A stretch of 64,000 bases of DNA from Leptobrachium leishanense (lineage: Eukaryota; Chordata; Amphibia; Anura; Megophryidae): NCBI GenBank assembly GCA_009667805.1, contig CM019066.1:5828001-5892000 (forward strand), written 5' to 3'. The notes under the pieces were generated by a model. The model had not been told where the DNA came from, made no database searches, and worked only from the letters and a program-made list of their open reading frames with translations. Positions 44,863-58,249 of this stretch are shown here, piece by piece. Positions within the stretch are counted from its first letter, which is position 1; each line of letters starts with the position of its first letter. The position numbers and the translations under genes were made by a program.

Positions 44863-45058
44863 TGCTCTCTCGTTCCCTGCACTTCGGGGAATTGACGGTG
44901 AAGCTCTGAGGCTGGCAGCTTGAAGACCACAGCAAAAGTACAGACCAGGATTCTTAGAAAGGTTGGCAAAGGTTGTCATTTTTTTGTTAGTTCTCCCAAA
45001 CTAGAGAGGGACATTTTTGTGTTAGTTAGATCTCGTACAAGCCAGGTTTTATTTTCCA

Positions 45059-45595
45059 TAGGGATGTGCGTTTCGGGTTTCGGAATTTCCACGAAATTTC
45101 CCGATTCGTGTTTTCGGATGCGGCCGATTTTCCGAAAATTTTTAGATCCGAAAATGGCAGATCCGAACAGTTTTCCGAGCCGAAACGAAATATTTTCGGA
45201 ATTTTCGAATGTACTTGAAATGTGTCAAATCGAAATTTATTGCTTTGAAACGAGGAGAACAGACGTTCCGAAAAAACGAAAATTTCCGAAAATACGAAAG
45301 GTCGATACAAAAAACGAGCTAAGTGACACGAAAATACGAAAAATGGTCGGTATTCCGAAACCATTTACAATTCCGAAAAACGAAAATGTCCGAAAATACG
45401 AAAAGTCGATACAAAACGAGCTAAGTGACACGAAAATACGAAAAATGGTCGAAATTCCGAAAAAAAAATGTACACGAAAAACCAGTCGAGCCGAACCGAA
45501 TCGAAACAGAAATCGGTCGAAACGAGCCGAATCGAAAAGTTTAAAAATCCTAAAAATCGAATCGAACCGAAAAAAAAAATCGGTGCACAAGCCTA
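45059..45595. mobile_element. hAT-type MITE, 537 bp, with 8-bp target duplication
   Basis: ATTTTCCA lies on both sides (45051-45058 and 45596-45603). The ends are TAGGGATGTGC and GCACAAGCCTA. The interior is dense in cgaaaa/ccgaaa and includes a block of about 115 bp, repeated once (tccgaaaatacgaaa, gtcgatacaaa and gagctaagtgacac at about 45285 and 45395). No transposase. The long open frame across it is a by-product of its composition. Confidence 0.85.
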
Positions 45596-45899
45596 ATTTT
45601 CCATTCTGTTTTGTTGTTTGCCTTGTTGATACTGCTGCAATAAAGCGTGAAATCTACCACCTATTAAAGATACAGTTTGAGAAGTCATTTCCCTAGAGGA
45701 CTGTCCTCTGGCACCCTGTGACGTCCATACATCAGAACCCCTTAATTGCACAGAATGCACAGAGACCTAGGAGGGGTTACAGACCGCAAGAGGACCATCT
45801 GACCCACCTCACTCTATACATCCAGTGGCTGATCCAGGAGGAGAGCGGCATGGAAAGTGGTCGGGTAATTACCCATTAAGTAGTACCGCATGCTAAGAC

Positions 45900-46200
45900 G
45901 CCTGAGCCTGGAAGAACAAGGCTCCAACATCGGTGAGTGAGACCAATTGCATTATCCTTACTTTTTGTTCATATACTCAGTTACACTAAGGGAGCGCTGT
46001 CTCTCTATATTTCTTTGCTTTGAGGTGTCCTGAACGACATAAAGAAGGGAAACGCCACCCTCTATTTGGCTAGATGCGATTCCATACAGGATATTCTAGG
46101 CTCTGTAAGCTGTGAGTGTGTTTTCGACCTCCTTTTACTACCAGAATTTATCACGTAGCCTGCACTATCAGTTTCACTTTTCTCTTTTTTTTTTTACCCA
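45900..46200 (+). repeat. Possible Penelope-type terminal segment
   Basis: catcggtgagtgagacc followed by ctttttgttcatatactc and gggagcgctgtctctctata resembles the region at 30880 and 31150 inside the hammerhead-bearing insert. Boundaries are not resolved. Confidence 0.35.
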
Positions 46201-46713
46201 CATAGGCTAATAACAAGAACAATCATGAGTAAAGAAGAAGGAACCAAACCATACATGAGAATCCACTCCTTGTTCTTCTGCAACATATGCAACTTTTTTT
46301 ATGCAGTTTTGCACGTGCACTTTTGGGTTTTATAGGAAACGTATTCACACACAGGACAATGTTTCCATATTGACTGGTATATTTAGGAATTCAAACTAGA
46401 CCGTGTGAACATTACACGACTATAACCAGAGTTGGACAATACGAGATCAGTTCTGGCAGGCACTTATTGAACTGCACTTTCTGTCACTATACGCAATTAT
46501 CTGTTTATTTATTTGATATTGTCTGCAGTGCGCTTTATTCATCCATTTCATATCGCCTTAATGATTCATCTCTGCGTTTAACAATTGTAACAGGAGCACT
46601 TTATTAATTGATAATACAGGAGGGGTGGGGTCACGCCTATTCCCCGATGGGGCGGCTGCAACCACCAAATGCATCCAGCCTAGCAACATGTATAAAACAT
46701 AAAGAGAAAAATT

Positions 46714-46837
46714 TAATCTGCGCTTATTCCCATTATACCGTGTGAAACAAAATTAGAGGCTTTGGTTAATGGCCATTAATAGAAACCAAAGCCTCTAATT
46801 TTGTTTCACACGGTATAATGGGAATAAGCGCAGATTA
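46714..46837. repeat. Perfect 54-bp palindrome arms around a 16-base centre
   Basis: Arms 46714-46767 and 46784-46837 are exact reverse complements (outer taatctgcgcttattccc). The centre aatggccattaataga contains a smaller palindrome. The upstream flank tgtataaaacata is shared with 16230-16260. Confidence 0.9.
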
Positions 46838-46935
46838 CATTTTTGTCATGTTTTATTAATTAATAAGCTGCTATCTATAGCTTGTATAAACTGGACATAT
46901 TGTATCCACAGAAACACACTTAAGTATCGCGTTTA

Positions 46936-47700
46936 TATTTATTTTCTATATTGAACCATGGCGCCACTAGGAACCGTCTCTTTTTTCTTCCAGAATTCAG
47001 AATTGGGCTGAATAAACGGCAATTTGGCGATATGGATTGATCAAAACTGCTGATATGTGAACCGAATCGAAACATCTTGAACTGAACCAATTATATATAA
47101 ACGGATATATTCAGATTATTCAGAACGCTCCACAGTTTTCTTGATGCCTATCAGGGTTATTCAGAGAGAGGTGAAAACCAGGAGAATGACTGGAGAAGTG
47201 AAAATTCTAGGTCAAAATAGCCGAACCAGAAAAATTCTCCCATTTATCTCACTTAACAAATTGGCTATTTGGTCTGGATTGTTCATTCTCCTGGCAATTC
47301 TCCTGGTTTTCACCTCTCTCTGAATAACCCTGTTAATAATTATGTGCCTCATTTTATGGAGCATATTTTGCACTGGGTAATCCATATTGGAGCATATGCT
47401 CTATTCTGTGCATCATATTTTGAGCCTTTCTTTCATCGTGTGCACCATTTTTTGAGCATATGCCCCTTTCTGTGCATCTTTTTTGGGCCATATGCTTAAT
47501 TTTGTGAGTAATTTTTTGAGAATATGCTTCATTCTGAACATTGTTCAGCTGCACGAGCTTCAATCTTTGCCTCACTCTGGAGCCCTTCTTGTGTCATTCT
47601 TTAGCTTTTTATATTTTAATATATCGAGGTTCAGAATATTGGTTATATTTATTTTCTATATTGAACCATTGCGCCACTAGGAACCCTCTTTTTTTCTTCT
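46936..47700. repeat. Direct repeats of about 60 bp with MITE E and a 33-bp degenerate array between
   Basis: atttattttctatattgaac plus gcgccactaggaacc occurs at about 46938 and 47648. Between them lie MITE E copy 2 and, at 47340-47540, a degenerate array with a period of about 33 bp (gagcatatgc and tctgtgcatc recurring). Confidence 0.65.
47152..47332. mobile_element. MITE family E, copy 2 (181 bp)
   Basis: CAGGGTTATTCAGAGAGAGG and its mirror bound the element. The arms extend about 40 bp (gtgaaaaccaggagaat). It is the reverse complement of the copy at 26811-26991. Confidence 0.85.
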
Positions 47701-48003
47701 GTACACTTTAGCACATTTTTGTTGAGTTTTATGTGCTCATCCTTGTAGGCAGCAGATCCTATTAATATCCCAGCAGTACATACCAATAGCGCCTACGCAG
47801 ACTCCACATATTTTTCTGCAATTCTGAATCGCACATGTCTGCCACATTCCACGATTTGAATATTAGAGAAAAAAGTCATACTAGTGATGACGGTAAGAGG
47901 ATGATGATGATCATTTTATTCTTTCATCTCTACTGCCGCATAATTTCTTCCTGGACATTTAAGATAATCCAACAGACAAATCAAGATGTGTGTTTTATAC
48001 ATA

Positions 48004-48903
48004 CAGGATTATTCAAAGAGATCCGAATTGCTTGAGAAAGGCAACCGAACGCTGAAAATCAGCGTTCGGTTACCTTTCCTGGCCATTCGGCTATCCAGAG
48101 AGCAGGCAATTCGCCAAATCCTGGCGAATTGCCTGAACATACGGTGCCTGTTCGGTGCCTGTTCGAGGGCAGAGAAATCCCCCTGAAAATGCACTGCTTC
48201 GGCTATTCAGAGAACACAAACCAGCAGTGAAAGGTTCCCGAAATGCCCTGCCATTCGGTGGTTTAATTCGGCAAATTTATTCAGGAGAATCCCATAGGCT
48301 TCAATGTTAAAAATATTCCCGTTTTAATTCAATATCTAATAAACCGTTCATTATAAAATTCTGCAGTAAAGAGTCTCTTTATTTATAGATTTTTTTAGGA
48401 TATTTTAAGCATTTTTCTGTTTTTTTTTTTATTTTTTTAAAAAGTCCGATTTTTTTTTTTTTATTTTTTTTTTAAGTTTACTTATTTTTTCTGTAACAGC
48501 CCTTTTTATTATCATTCCCTGGACCTCATATGTAAATTTCAGACATTTTCGCTCAGTAGTTTCTTTGCAAACAGCGTTTTACTTTCAAACATTCATACAA
48601 ACTGTTTTGCTAATTTATTCACTGCCTCTTCTGCTGTGTGATCGGCTCCTGCTCGGGCTTTTTCCGTGGTTTTCGGCAGGTTAATCCAGATGTTTTTGAG
48701 GGTTTTCGGCATGCATTCACTGGGTTTTGCGGTTAGTTTTCGTCAGGTTTGCGGTAGCTTTTCCCTGCAATTCGGGGGTCCTGTGGTGCTTGCTGAATAC
48801 ACCGCAGGGTCACCGAAATGGGATCGGCAAAACAAACCGAATTGAAGAGAACGAAAAGTCACCGAACGTGCGGTGACTTTTCGAATCTCTTTGAATAGCC
48901 CTG
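48004..48903 (+). mobile_element. MITE family D, copy 3
   Basis: Same orientation as copy 1, ends CAGGATTATTCAAAGAG and TTTGAATAGCCCTG. Subterminal hairpins with cgaacgctgaaaatcagcg at the left and caccgaacgtgcggtgac at the right. No SINE inside. Confidence 0.85.
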
Positions 48904-49430
48904 ATAATGTCTTACAACCTCCAAGCTCATCACTATTTGATTTATTAAACCATCAGACTCAGAATTTCACAAACTCGTTATCCTAGAGGATCGCATACTT
49001 TTCCTTCTATCGAATGCAGTGACAGTGGGATCAACGCTGGATCAATAATGACATAAGCATGTTAATAGCATAATTTGTTCACACAGGTCATATTTGTCAG
49101 TTATTACACGAGACACTATTCGGGTCACAAAATAATACTCTGTTACAATAATGTTGTAAATACTTTATATATGATCCAAACACGGTAGGTTGATATGCGT
49201 ATTGTGAAACTACCAAGGATGTAGAAAAACAGACCACATTGTCAAAGTAGCAGGGGGTAACCCAAAATCACACAGATTCTAAAAAAACAATCGTGGTCAC
49301 AATTGTCACTAAATATCACTATTATGAATAAAATTTAACTTTTATTGTACTGTATATATAACAATTTCTAAACGGCCACCCTCTGGTGGTACCAATTCAC
49401 ACAAAATACATAAATCGCAGGTGGGTATTG
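48904..49430. other. No gene or repeat recognised
   Basis: AT-rich; no terminal repeats or named family. Confidence 0.5.
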
Positions 49431-49431
49431 G

Positions 49432-50074
49432 TTCAAAGTATTGCCTTAATATTCAATTTTTCTGACAATAAACTTCCCCTATTTTTGTTCTCAATTTCTT
49501 CAAAAGCAAGTAGACCAGCCTTCATGGGTTGGTAGGTATAGAACAGTAGAGAAGAACATCAAAATAAAGATCAACAAGATGAAGTACCAACAAGAGGAGC
49601 GCTCCCCATCATCCTATACTATAATAGAGTAAGGCTTGGCGTGTCTGTCGCCAAGCCTTCTCTGCGCATGCGCGCGCAACCAGCGGGGGTTGGCTGCGCG
49701 CGCATGCAACCGCCGCAGCACGAGCCGGCTGTGCACTCGCCACGGCGGTTACGAGATGCACATGCAGCAGCCGGGTAGAGGCTGCGCTCGCAGCCTCTAC
49801 CCGGCTGCTGCGCGCATCCAACCCCTGAGCGGCGAAGGGAAAGTTTCCTCGCTTCCGCTCTTTGAAGGGCCCAAGCCGCGGTCACGTGGGAGTCCCACGT
49901 GACCTCGGCTTGGGTCCTTCAACGAGCGGAAGTGAGGAAACTTTCCCTGCGCCGCTCAGGCAGGTAAGTATGCGGAGACGGAGCTCCAGGGGCGGCTGTC
50001 TGAATGCCGATAGAGCATTCGAACAGCCGCCCCATGGTCTGGTCTAAAATTGAATATTAAGGCAATACTTTGAA
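49432..50074. repeat. GC-rich foldback with five nested hairpins inside AT-rich inverted ends
   Basis: ttcaaagtattgccttaata at 49432 is mirrored at 50046-50074. Inside lie hairpins at 49632-49661 (aaggcttggcg stem), 49662-49712 (gcgcatgcgcgcg stem), 49764-49811 (perfect 22-bp stem, loop gctc), 49826-49959 (about 65-bp arms around cccacgtgggagtcccacgt) and 49988-50033 (ggggcggctgt stem). Directly after the fourth is cag-gtaagta, a splice-donor-like sequence. No coding. Confidence 0.8.
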
Positions 50075-50225
50075 TAATGTTGTCCATGGGTTTGGGTCAA
50101 AATCCCTAAAACTAGGTTCCCTAATGCCAAAATCCAGATAGCCAACTTCCAGACAGAACATGTGCCGGACATACCAAGGTCCCTACACAGACAATTCCCT
50201 GACGGCCAACTTCCAGACATCCAAA

Positions 50226-50722
50226 ATCCCAGCGCTAACCCTGACCCCCTAAACCTCTCCCTAACACTAACCCCCTAAACCTAGCCCTAACCCCCTAAAC
50301 CTAGCCCTAATCCTAACCACCCTAAACCTAGACCTAACCCTAACCCCCCTAAACCTAGCCCTAATCCTAACCCCCTAAACCTAGCCCTAACCCTAATCCC
50401 CCTAAACCTAACCCTAACCCCACTAAACCTAGCCCTAACCCTAACCCCTAAACCTAGCCCTAGCCCACCTAAACCTAACCCTAACCCCCTAAACCTAGCC
50501 CTAACCCTAAACCTAACCCCTAAACCTAGCCCTAGCCCACCTAACCCTAACCCCCTAAACCTAGCCCTAACCCCTTAAACCAAGCCCTAACCCCCTAAAC
50601 CTAACCCTAACCCCCCTGAACCTAACCCTAACCCTAACTCCCTAAACCTAACCATAACCTCTAAACCTAAGCCTAACTCCCTAAGGGTTAGGGTGTTAGT
50701 ATTAGGGTTAGCCGCTGGGATT
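50226..50722. repeat. Second telomere-like array (ccctaa + acctag), bounded by inverted repeats
   Basis: ccctaaacctagccctaacc units of about 18-23 bp run from about 50240 to 50680. The strand then flips: ccctaagggttaggg at 50688-50702. Outer aatcccagcg-ctaaccc (50226) mirrors gggttagc-cgctgggatt (50705-50722), so the array lies within an inverted-repeat unit. Confidence 0.75.
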
Positions 50723-50807
50723 ATGAAACAAATCAATTTTGTTTTACTTTTTCACAAGCAACTGTCCCAGTTAATTGGCCTCTGGTACTAAATCTGTGAG
50801 AAAGCTT

Positions 50808-51275
50808 AACCCTTTCGCTGCTGAGCCATTTCACCGCTGTGTGCTGAGCTAAATTTTACCGCTTTTACTCATGTTTAAACGTGTTTTGAAGCCACATTTT
50901 ATTATATGACCCAGACAAATTATATATTGTTCGTTCCGGCAGACTCGGCAGATTCATCATATATCATTATTATATGTATACGTCATGTCCTACCTGTTTA
51001 TTATAACAAAAAATTCTATAAAATTAGAATTTTCAATAATTTACAACGTGTAACGTGTTTTATTTTCTCTTTTTATCATGCGAGCGTTTGCGATTATATT
51101 TTCTATGGGTTGCGCTTGTTAAAAATTTTTAGAAATGGGGACTCGTTAAAAATTTTTGGGGGGAAATTACGTGCTTTTTAGCAAACGCCCCCATAGAAGA
51201 AAACGTTAGTGCAGCATCATTGTTCACATTATAATTGAAATGAGAACAATATTGCTGCATTAATAAAACAAACAA
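50808..51275 (+). repeat. Dispersed repeat A, copy 2
   Basis: Same order as 6983-7450: ttaaccctttcgctgctgag, catgtttaaacgtgttttga, tatgacccagacaaa, tgcagcatcattgttcacat. Confidence 0.75.
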
Positions 51276-51366
51276 AAAAAACTGCCATTCCTAAGTGTTC
51301 TGTATTCAACAGCTGCTGCTTTTTTTTATATCCAGGCACAACTTATAAGACCCGTGTAGCTACTAA

Positions 51367-52237
51367 CAGGGTTATTCAAATAGTATCGTAAAGCCACCGC
51401 ACGTTCGGTGACTTTTAGTTCTCTTCAACTCGGTGCGATTTGGCAATCCCATTTCGGTGACCCTGCGGTGTATTCAGCAAGCACCACAGGGCCGTCGTAT
51501 TGCAGGGAAAAGTCGCTGCAAACCCGCCGAACGCTCACTGCAAAACCAGGCGATTGCACACCGAAACCCACAAAAACATCTGGATTAACCCTGCCGAACA
51601 CGCCGGTGAAACCCGAGCAGCGGCTGATCACAGCGCAGCTGCCGGAAAAATCCGACACCGCAGACGAATGGAGTGGGGGAAAAACCCCCAGTACGCTTGA
51701 TTGTTTGAAAAGTGAAACGCTGTTTGCAAAGAAACTACAGAACGAAAATGTCTGGAATTTACATATAAAATCCAATGAACGATAATAAAAAGAGCTGTTA
51801 CAGAAAAAAGGAAAAACGATTAAGAAAAGAAATTCGCAAAAAAATCCAGAAAAATGCCTAAAAGATCCTAAAAAATCTATAAATGAGGAGACTTTTTACT
51901 GCAGAATATTATAATAAATGGTTTATTAGATATTGAATTAAAACGGGAATATTTTTTACATTGAAGCATATGGGATTCGCCTGAATAAATCTGCCGCATG
52001 AAGCCACCGAACAGCAGAGCAATTCGGCAACCTTTCACTGCTGGTTTGTGTTCTCTGAATAGACAAAGCCTTGCTTCTCTATGGGGATTTCACTGCTCTC
52101 GAACAGGCACCGTATGTGCAGGCAATTCGAACTGCCTGCTCTCTGAATAGCCGAATGGCCAGGAAAGGTAACCGTACGCTGAATTTCACTGTTCTGTTAC
52201 CTTTCGGATACAATTCGGAGCACTTTGAATAACCCTG
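51367..52237 (-). mobile_element. MITE family D, copy 4
   Basis: Orientation as copy 2; ends CAGGGTTATTCAAATAG and CTTTGAATAACCCTG. Intact hairpin at the left, partly eroded hairpin at the right (ggtaaccgtacgctgaattt). No SINE. Confidence 0.85.
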
Positions 52238-52239
52238 AT

Positions 52240-53030
52240 AATTATTTTCTGTTTATAAATTATTATTTTTTTTAAATTGCTTCCGTGTGCTGATATGCCA
52301 AAGTATTCCAGATTACTAGCGAGCTCTAGCTGCCTATTGAATTGTCAGCCGCTGCGGCTTTTAAAAATGTCTGCTTCGGTTTGAGTGCAAGGGTGAGGGA
52401 AAAAATAAAAAGTGGCACGTGTCTTATAAACGATATAGAAGGAATGCTAAAAATACTCTGACAAAAGGCCCTCTTACATGAGGAATTTAAATTAAAGTGC
52501 ATAATGGTTCAGAACATTCGGTTCCTCATATCTACATGATAGACTAAGATGAATACGGATATCAAAGGAATGTGCGCAAAAATAAACCCCAACCCCATCC
52601 GTTGTTTTGCTGTTGGGATACAATGATGAAAAATTGTATGACGGAAAAATAATCTTTTGTCTGTTTCTCCTTAAATGATCTTAAATTATTATAATTTTTA
52701 ATTAGATTTCGCTAACAATGTTTATTTTTCACTCCATGCCCCCCTTTTTTTTTTTTTCAATTATTTTTTTTTTCTTTAAGCGCAGAGCACCCCAGATCGC
52801 CCCGACGGAGTGACTGCAGGAATTATTTACGATAATTTTAGTAATGAAAACTCGTAGCCGCTTCAATGTAATTCAGATACGCTCGAGGCTGATATCTCGG
52901 CTGAAGTTTAATCAAATACAAGAAACTCGAAAGCGTGATGTAAATAAAAGCTTCTTGTAATTTATTTAAAGGGATTATGTCAATAGTAAATGCAGATTTT
53001 TAATCCAGAACATACCAGGATGTTTTAGGG
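52240..53030. other. No gene recognised; AT-rich with poly-T runs
   Basis: Runs of T at 52745-52775 are the only structure seen. Confidence 0.5.
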
Positions 53031-53500
53031 GATGATGATAAATGATCAAGAGATTATAACCCCCCCATACTGCCCAATCTGGTTTTATCACTGGGTGAAG
53101 TGGAGGAGTTTCCTCCACCCCACCCAGCACCACCATTTGCCAGGTTTTTTATAATTTCCCAGCTGCCAGTCACCAGATTGGTCACCAGTGATGTCAGGAC
53201 ACAGAGTCAGTGCAGTATCTTGGCCTAGGCCTAGGGCGGCACTTTCTAGAGGGGCAGCAAAAAAAAGCCTTGGGCTCCCATGGAGACTGTATTACATGGG
53301 AATTGGTAGTTATGATCGCCGAAACTACAAAAAAACTTTATTTGAACTACAAAGATGGCCACCGGAAGTGACCAGAGCAAGGATCAGCCGCCTAGTCACG
53401 TAGACTGGAAACGCGTCACTCGGAGGGGCGTTCCAAGATGGTGGTGACAAGGAAACACAAAGCACCGGTGGAGGACCCGCATCCCTCTTAAGCATGCTGC
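53030..53500. repeat. Unnamed repeat related to 63480-63600
   Basis: aatttcccagctgccagtca and gattggtcaccagtgatgtc appear in diverged reverse complement at about 63480-63535. The rest (gggcggcactttctagag) is not assigned. Confidence 0.4.
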
Positions 53501-53884
53501 ACCTTTGCCGACCGACTATTACAGGGGCAGCTGCAGAGGAGAGCAGACCGTTTGTGCTGCCTGCTCCTCGAATCTTCACTCGTACGCAGGGCAGGCTGCG
53601 TGCGAGTGGGAGACGCTCCACACCACCAGTCACTGACATGTGGGGGTTGTGCGGTGAAGTCTCTTCTTCCCCACTCTGCCAGGTCCTTTTCCTTCCATCA
53701 GCCACTTGCTCCCTCTCAGGCACACATGACCAAGTTGAGAGAGGCAGCAGGACTCACAAAACAAACTGCTCTGAGCTGTGCCTGCTGCAATCATTCATGG
53801 ATCTGGATCCATTCCTCAGGCTCCAAGAATCATGATGACAACAAATTAATCTGATCTTGATAAGTAAATCTCTCCCATCTCTCT

Positions 53885-54115
53885 TAATACCAGTCTGCCA
53901 TACATACCAGCCAGTGTGCCCTAATACCAGTCTGCCAAAATACCAGCCAGTGTGCCCTAACACCAGTGTGTCCTAATACCAGCGTGCATATCAGTCTGAC
54001 ATACATACAGTGTGCCATAATACTGGTCTGCCATGCATACCAGTGTGCTGTAATACCAGTCTGACCTGCCATAATACCAGTGTGCCATCATAGCAGTCTG
54101 CCAAGCAATGCATAC
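53885..54115. repeat. Degenerate minisatellite of taataccag / tgccatacat units
   Basis: About ten imperfect units of 20-30 bp with accagtctgcc, accagccagtgtgcc and taataccagtgtg recur head to tail. Confidence 0.8.
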
Positions 54116-54165
54116 CATATGCCATAATATATACGTGTAGCACTGCATTAAAAATGTATTTTGGT

Positions 54166-54800
54166 GTGCTGGACTATGGCTGCCACTAGAGGGAGATAGT
54201 GCTGGAGACATTGTGGACTATGCTGGACAAAGCGGACTTTGTCTCCTAGCACCCTTTGCGTGAGGACAGGAAGTGGGGTCAATAAGCGGAGGATATACAT
54301 CAGGAGCCTCGTGTTTGGCGCAGGGAGTGTCTTGCGGAGCAAGGAGAGGTGCAGGACGCACGCTGAAGCTGTCAAGGATCACAACCAGGCCAGAGGGCAG
54401 ACACTGTCTTACTCGTGCTGGAGATCGGGACAGAGATTGTGCTGTGACCTACATACTCTGCGCTGAGAGATATGGAGGACAGGCTGGTTCCGGCAGGACC
54501 TCAAGTTAGGAGGCCGCGACGATCGATCGGGAGTGCAGGCGGCGGATCGTTTGTTCCAGTTGCGGAGATTCGGCAAGCGGGGAGCAGATTCGTTGGCACA
54601 GAGTTCCAGTTCAGTTGCGGAGAAAGATCCTTTGGTCGAGGCATCGAGTGCTGGACAGTTCGTTCGATGGATGGGTGAGAGGCCTCCAGGCCCACGGTTC
54701 CGAAATGAAAATGCACGCTTGTTATATTGCTTCAATTCACAGGGCCCCAACGGTGACTAGTCGAAGAATGCTCCTTTCAATCACTGGCCAGTTGAACACA
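54166..54800. other. Unassigned GC-richer segment, possibly an LTR
   Basis: It begins tgtgctggactatgg with a gtggactatgctggac echo and ends ccctagaca, so TG...CA is possible. No second copy or target duplication was found. Frames here are not recognisable proteins. Confidence 0.3.
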
Positions 54801-54846
54801 GTACCCGGGTACCCTAGACACATATATATATATATATATATACATA

Positions 54847-56470
<1,624 letters not shown>

Positions 56471-56516
56471 TATATATATATATATACATATATATACATA
56501 TATATATATATATATA

Positions 56517-57265
56517 TGCCCAATGTCTGCAAAGCTTCAACTGTACACATGTACGCAGACGACACTGTAATCTATACCAGCAAACCAGATCTCCCACAGC
56601 TGGAGGCAGTGCTGCAAGAACAATTCACAGGGGTAGAAAAGTGGATCGCAAATAACAAACTTTTTCTAAATACTGACAAAACTGTTACAATGCTCTTTGG
56701 AACCGCACCTAAACTACACAAATTGCAAACACCCCATCTATGTGTTGGGACAAAATCAAATGGCACGCTGACCACAGTCACTTCTCTCAAATATCTAGGT
56801 ATGTGGTTAGACCCAAATCTATCTTTTGGCCCCCACATCAAAAAACTCTCATCTAAACTCTACCCCAAACTAGGTGCCCTGTACAGAAACAAATCCTGCC
56901 TGAGCCCCGCGGTAAGAAAGCAGATTGTACAACAAATGCTTATGCCAGCCATTGAATACGGAGATGTAGTGTATGCATCCGCCCCACAAACAAATCTCCA
57001 GAAACTTACTACATTGTATAACTCATTCTGTCGCTTTGTGCTACAATGTAACTACATGACACACCATTGTGGCATGTTAAAAGAACTAAACTGGCCATCA
57101 CTGGACTCTAGACGCACCCTTCACCTTTCCAACCTGGTGTTTAAGAGCTTTTCTGGGAAGCTACCACCCTACCTGAATATGCTGCTTCCCCCGGCAGTTC
57201 CCTCATCCTATAACCTCAGATCCAGGACCAGCACCTTACTTGCAATATCGCAATACAAAAAGAGG
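56517..57265 (+). pseudogene. YADD-type LINE, RT end and C-terminus
   Basis: The frame reads HMYADDTVIYTSKPDLPQL, then KWIANNKLFLNTDKTVTMLF, SLKYLGMWLDPNLSFGPHI, VRKQIVQQMLMPAIEYGDVV and VFKSFSGKLPPYLNMLLPPA. These are the last RT palm part and C-terminal region of a non-LTR retrotransposon; the clade is not certain (Rex1- or L2-like). It starts abruptly at a (TA)n tract beside Tc1 copy 2. The 3' end is cut near 57265, before the shared tail seen at 14178. Confidence 0.8.
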
Positions 57266-57608
57266 GGGAGGGTGGGCGCAGCCCGGAACAGTGAGAGCAA
57301 CTAATTATGATTCACTGAAACTAACACAAAGTTTGCCAATTTACAGCCAATTTAATGGAATGTCTTTGTATTAGCCAAAGGGAGGTATTAACCCACGTGG
57401 GGTGGGAGAGTGTCATCGGGAGGTGGACTAATTGGGATGTACCAATCGCAGTGTGTGTTTGACAGGCTAGCAAGCGGCTCATCTTGGCTGGGCTGCTGCG
57501 GGCCTATTTTCAGTAGGGGGCCTGGAGCAGCCGCTCCATCCGCCCCTACGTTAATCCGGCCCTGCTGCCTGAGACCCCGCGCAGCCCACATGCCACCCCC
57601 CCCCCCCC

Positions 57609-57664
57609 CTCTACCTGGCTGAATGTATCTAATATATATAATTAAATACATTCAGCCAGGTAGA
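57609..57664. repeat. Palindrome of ctacctggctgaatgtat arms
   Basis: Arms of 18 bp around an AT-rich centre, directly after a C run. Part of an unassigned repeat that shares gggccta-type pieces with 15130-15180. Confidence 0.7.
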
Positions 57665-58001
57665 GAAAGAAAAAAAGTTTTATTTTATGTTCCCGGGGAC
57701 ATTTAAAAATGTCCTCGGATTTTATTTTTTTTAGAAATGCGTCGCCTTACCTTAGCCTGGTGGTCAGTGGGGGCTCCCTGTGTCCTGGTTGTGGGGGGTG
57801 TCTGCCGTGGCCGCAGGTGCAGTGGCTCCCTCGCTGCGCTGCCTGTCTCTGCCACATGCACCCAGGCGGCTAGCCCGCACAGTCACAGCTCTGTCATCTG
57901 ACGGCCGCATGCTCCTCAAGGGAGGCCCCGGCAGGCTGCCCTCTACAGTGCCTGATTAGAGGTCCGCGTCTGCCTAATGTTTTAGTAACAAGAATGTTTT
58001 A

Positions 58002-58115
58002 TCCCATAGGCTTCAATGTTAAAAATATTCCCGTTTTAATTCAGTATCTAATAAACCATTGCTTATAATATTCTGCAGTAAAGAGTCTCTTTATTTCTAG
58101 ATTTTTTAAGCATTT
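58002..58115 (+). repeat. Fragment of MITE family D (core only)
   Basis: Contains cccataggcttcaatgttaa, tattcccgttttaattca and ctgcagtaaagagtctcttt, as in copies 1 and 3. Both ends are missing. Confidence 0.8.
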
Positions 58116-58249
58116 TTTATACTTTTTTCAATTTTATTTTTGGGCGAACGTCCCAAAAAGTTCGAAGTTCGCGAACTGTCGAACGGCCGATGTTCGATGC
58201 GAACTCTGAACAGATCAAACCGAACAGCTCATCCCTATTGCTGATACCA

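Noticed and set aside
44920..45696. 258-codon frame with many Lys/Arg
   Set aside because: Lies across the hAT MITE and its flanks; composition of cgaaaa words removes stops. Both target duplications fall inside the frame, so it is not a gene.
49609..50047. Ala/Arg-rich frames on both strands
   Set aside because: They arise from GC-rich hairpins; mirrored arms give mirrored frames. No conserved protein.
53325..54760. Several frames of 70-130 codons
   Set aside because: No recognisable domain on any strand; the region includes a degenerate minisatellite and unassigned repeats.
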